Source: Bacteroidales bacterium UBA4318 (lineage in GTDB: Bacteria > Bacteroidota > Bacteroidia > Bacteroidales > UBA932). From it: a stretch of DNA of 9,264 nucleotides. The stretch covers positions 5,901 to 15,164 of the forward strand of contig DGUE01000031.1 in the NCBI GenBank assembly GCA_002393895.1. Direction: 5' to 3'. Position numbers and translations under genes: made by a program. The notes beneath the pieces are model-generated. The model had not been told where the DNA came from, ran no database searches, and saw nothing but the letters and a program-made list of their open reading frames with translations. Positions 7,565 to 9,264 of this stretch are shown here, piece after piece; position 1 is the stretch's first letter; every line of letters starts with the position of its first letter.

Positions 7565-8653
7565 CTATCTGCGAACGGCCTGTGAGGCCATCGAAATTCT
7601 GAGTTTGAATGTTTTTCTGCCTTTATAGTAGAAGAGGTCCAGCACGTTGCCGTCCTTCTCGAAGTAGATGTTATTCAGGAACTTATCTCTGTTTGTATCC
7701 TTGCACACGGGCTCGCACCATACGAGCGTGTAGTCGCCGCTGCGCCTGTCTGCCGCGCAGATTACGGTGTAGCCACGGATATCGAAGAGCGCGGCATTGA
7801 AGCTCTTTCCCTTCTCCTTGCGGGCCTTCTTGTAGGCAGCCACTATGGAGGATTCCGGGTCCAGCCGGCCGAAGGTAAGGCGTGTGGCACTGGTCTCCGC
7901 CTTGGGATTGCGCTCCAGCCACCATTTGATGGCGGTGTCGGTGAGGAGGTCCGCCTTGGCGATTGGCACCAGCGAGGGGTTCTCCCCGAATCTGCCGAGC
8001 AGCCAGCGCACTTCCGCCGTGGGGTTCAGACCCTCGATGCTCTCAGGGCTCTGCCCTTCGATACGGTAGGCTTCGCCGTTTGCGGGCTTGAGCGGATTGC
8101 CGTAGAAGATGGCCTGGTTGAGTATGTCCTCCTCCGGCAGATACAGCACTTCCACATACTCGGAGGCCCCGTTCAGGTAGGCAAAATGCAGATAGTAGCG
8201 GTTCCCCAGCGGGGTGATAATCTCCATGGGGATGCTGATCGTAGCCGGGGCGGGAGCGTCTTCCATGGAATAGACGGGGATGATGCGCTCGGCCTCCCGG
8301 GTGCCGTCCGGCGAGAGAATACGGAGAGTGAAGTCCTTGTCCAGAGCCAGGATGTGCTCCCGGCCATCTTTCTTCCAGCCTATGGCATCGAGGCACTCCC
8401 CTGCCAGGCCCAGCGCCTGCTCGCGGGTTATCAGGCTGGTATTGTCGATGCGGATGAGGGAGTCCTTGATATTCAAGACCTTTGGCGCATATACCGACTC
8501 GGGATACTTCTTCAGGAACTTCTCCACGGCCTTCATGCTGGGATTGCTCGCCAGCTTGCCGAACTGCCTGGTCTCCCCCCTGGTCTGCGCGGTGGCACAG
8601 ATGGGAGCGAGGGTCATAAGAAGGATTATTATGCTGATTCTGATTGGCTTCAT
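7565..8653 (-). CDS. Unrecognised secreted protein, first gene of the macroglobulin-pbpC unit
   Basis: A 362-residue protein that I do not recognise. It starts with a clear Sec signal peptide: basic MKPIR, hydrophobic ISIIILLMTLAP, then a CATA-Q site with likely cleavage after Ala22. There is no lipobox, so the mature form is probably soluble in the periplasm or exported. Residues 30-60 (FGKLASNPSMKAVEKFLKKY onward) resemble a short helical repeat of the kind seen in TPR-like envelope proteins, but one such segment does not prove a TPR. The rest is mixed alpha/beta with charged surface sequence and no catalytic motif that I can name. The start at 8653 is the only one that keeps the signal peptide whole; the next Met is residue 13. 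It ends 11 bp before the macroglobulin start, so co-transcription is likely and a role in the same envelope-defence process is an inference. Base composition and the lack of TTA, CTA and TCA codons resemble its neighbours. Confidence 0.9.
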   Translation of the reverse strand: MKPIRISIIILLMTLAPICATAQTRGETRQFGKLASNPSMKAVEKFLKKYPESVYAPKVLNIKDSLIRIDNTSLITREQALGLAGECLDAIGWKKDGREHILALDKDFTLRILSPDGTREAERIIPVYSMEDAPAPATISIPMEIITPLGNRYYLHFAYLNGASEYVEVLYLPEEDILNQAIFYGNPLKPANGEAYRIEGQSPESIEGLNPTAEVRWLLGRFGENPSLVPIAKADLLTDTAIKWWLERNPKAETSATRLTFGRLDPESSIVAAYKKARKEKGKSFNAALFDIRGYTVICAADRRSGDYTLVWCEPVCKDTNRDKFLNNIYFEKDGNVLDLFYYKGRKTFKLRISMASQAVRR

Positions 8654-8661
8654 AGTTCTAA

Positions 8662-8669
8662 CAAATATA
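8662..8669 (-). promoter_or_regulatory. Putative Bacteroidota -7 promoter element (TATATTTG) for the three-gene unit
   Basis: Read on the minus strand, TATATTTG matches the Bacteroidota sigma-ABfr -7 consensus TAnnTTTG exactly, in the only AT-rich segment before the operon. A -33 TTTG at the usual 19-21 bp is not seen; the nearest TTG (8684-8686) is too close. The element ends 8 bases before the ATG, so the transcript would have a leader of only a few bases. It lies about 30 bp from the edge of the tandem array. Confidence 0.5.
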
Positions 8670-8700
8670 CGTTTATTTCTTTACAATTTTCCTACCACAC

Positions 8701-9110
8701 GGCCGTTTTCCTCTACGGGTAGGGCAAAAAATGGCCGACCCGTAGAGGTTTTGGCCGTTTTCCTCGACGGGTAGGGCTAAAAATGGCCGACCCGTAGAGC
8801 TTTTGGCCGTTTTCCTCGACGGGTAGGGAAAAAATGGCTGACCTGTCGAGGTTTTGGCCGTTTTCCTCGACGGGTAGGGCTAAAAATGGCCGACCTGTAG
8901 AGCTTTTGGCCGTTTTCCTCGACAGGTAGGGCTAAAAATGGCCGACCTGTAGAGCTTTTGGCGGTTTTCCTTGACGGGTAAGGCTAAAAAAGGCCGACCC
9001 GTAGAGCTTTTGGCCGTTTTCCTCGACGGGTAGGGCTAAAAATGGCTGACCCGTAGAGGTTTTGCCGGGTTTTCTATACGGGTAGGGGGTAAAAAGGGGG
9101 TACCTGTAGA
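8701..9110. repeat. Tandem array of eight ~52-bp hairpin-containing units
   Basis: Units start at 8701, 8753, 8805, 8856, 8908, 8960, 9012 and 9064. Units 1-7 are 52 bp except unit 3 (51 bp) and differ from each other at only a few bases; unit 8 (to about 9110) is degenerate. Each unit opens with GGCCGTTTTCCTC. It then carries a 10-base arm (usual form CTCGACGGGT), a 16-17 base loop with an A-run (AGGGCTAAAAATGGCCG), the opposing arm (ACCCGTAGAG) and a closing TTTT. GGCCG therefore occurs about twice per unit. There are no unique spacers, so it is not CRISPR. The unit length is not a multiple of three, so the array is not a coding repeat. The array fills most of the gene-free stretch between the operon promoter and the tRNA, and its function is unknown. 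Confidence 0.95.
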
Positions 9111-9135
9111 AAAAATGCGGTATTTCTCTACAGGT
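9102..9135. repeat. Inverted repeat closing the array
   Basis: ACCTGTAGA at 9102-9110 is the right arm of degenerate unit 8. It is the perfect reverse complement of TCTACAGGT at 9127-9135, with a 16-base AT-rich loop between. The array arm therefore pairs outward with an extra arm beyond the last unit rather than with its own poorly matched left arm (9074-9083). It marks the array boundary nearest the tRNA. Confidence 0.8.
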
Positions 9136-9167
9136 CACGCCGAAACATCTGAGTAAAGGTCAATGAG

Positions 9168-9186
9168 CCGGCAGGCGAACCGCCGG
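9168..9186. other. GC-rich hairpin between array and tRNA
   Basis: CCGGC (9168-9172) pairs with GCCGG (9182-9186), and GG (9174-9175) with CC (9180-9181), leaving a single bulged A at 9173 and a CGAA tetraloop. There is no T-tract on either side. It could be part of an RNA processing or termination region for the minus-strand tRNA, or a REP-like palindrome. Confidence 0.6.
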
Positions 9187-9220
9187 TCCCGGTCTTTGCG
9201 CCAGCAAAGACGCAAGGGAC
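9186..9220 (-). terminator. Compound hairpin downstream of the tRNA, possible terminator or processing structure
   Basis: The inner stem is perfect: GTCTTTGC (9192-9199) with GCAAAGAC (9204-9211) around a 4-base loop. An outer stem pairs GTCCC (9186-9190) with GGGAC (9216-9220) across a small asymmetric internal loop. It lies 24 bp beyond the 3' end of the minus-strand tRNA, where a terminator would be expected. No U-run follows on that strand, so a rho-independent terminator is only one reading. The 9221-9244 spacer to the tRNA contains AAGGCGGCCTT and nothing else I can name. Confidence 0.4.
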
Positions 9221-9244
9221 ATAAGGCGGCCTTTTGAGTGGAAG

Positions 9245-9264
9245 TGCGGGTGGAGAGACTCGAA
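9245..9264 (-). tRNA. 3' end of a tRNA (partial, continues past window edge)
   Basis: On the minus strand, the window edge reads TTCGAGT, a T-loop covering positions 54-60. It is followed by CTCTC (T-stem 61-65), CACCCGC (acceptor 66-72) and discriminator A73. C61, the T54-T55-C56 start and A58 are all as expected. The next bases are CTT, so CCA is not encoded. The 5' acceptor outside the window should be GCGGGTG. A73 is compatible with Leu and several other identities; the anticodon is not visible, so I do not assign one. Confidence 0.75.

Noticed and set aside
4740..7628. A 962-codon open frame on the plus strand, plus others of 470 and 286 codons (2439-3851, 3855-4715), antisense to the macroglobulin gene.
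   Set aside because: They are in exact codon register with the minus-strand gene, where a stop needs TTA, CTA or TCA in the sense frame. Those codons are rare in this GC-rich gene, so long shadows are expected. The translations show no domain I recognise.
8701..9110. CRISPR array.
   Set aside because: The whole 52-bp period is repeated without unique spacers, the repeats are not of CRISPR type, and no cas gene is visible.
8932..9138. A 68-codon minus-strand reading frame within the array.
   Set aside because: It is simply the repeat units read through. The unit length is not a multiple of three, so successive copies encode different peptides, and the frame has no ribosome binding site or domain.
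9245..9264. tRNA-adjacent integration site with the array as a mobile element.
   Set aside because: I found no direct copy of the tRNA 3' end elsewhere in the window and no integrase or recombinase. The rest of the tRNA is not visible.

Overview
The window looks like chromosomal DNA from a GC-rich member of the Bacteroidota, most likely Bacteroidales. Four things point there: a Bacteroidetes-style alpha-2-macroglobulin lipoprotein, an exact TAnnTTTG promoter core, A-rich or weak ribosome binding sites, and the dispersed repeat that reads as SFRAKRRN or CHSERSE when translated, which I recall as common in Bacteroidota annotations. Genus is not decidable from this sequence.

Layout, left to right. 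Positions 1-237 (+) are the 3' end of upp (uracil phosphoribosyltransferase). It converges, with a 4-bp gap, on a three-gene minus-strand unit transcribed from about 8660 down to 242: an unrecognised 362-aa secreted protein (8653-7565), a 1697-aa thioester alpha-2-macroglobulin lipoprotein (7553-2460) and penicillin-binding protein 1C (2440-242). The gaps are 11 and 19 bp, so these are probably one operon. PbpC and bacterial alpha-2-macroglobulin (E. coli PbpC/YfhM) are a known pair. The usual model is periplasmic defence: the macroglobulin traps proteases that enter through a damaged outer membrane while PBP1C rebuilds peptidoglycan. The first gene may be a third partner, but only its position says so.

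The stretch 8654-9244 holds no convincing gene. It contains the putative operon promoter, then seven near-identical units of about 52 bp (8701-9063), an eighth degenerate unit, a terminal inverted repeat (9102-9135) and two adjacent hairpins (9168-9220). The last 20 bases (9245-9264) are the 3' end of a minus-strand tRNA running out of the window.

The two most unusual features are the hairpin-forming tandem array directly upstream of the envelope-defence operon, and the capture of a dispersed repeat by pbpC. One copy supplies the pbpC start codon and basic N-terminus; another, read in a different frame, lies in the linker before the C-terminal domain.
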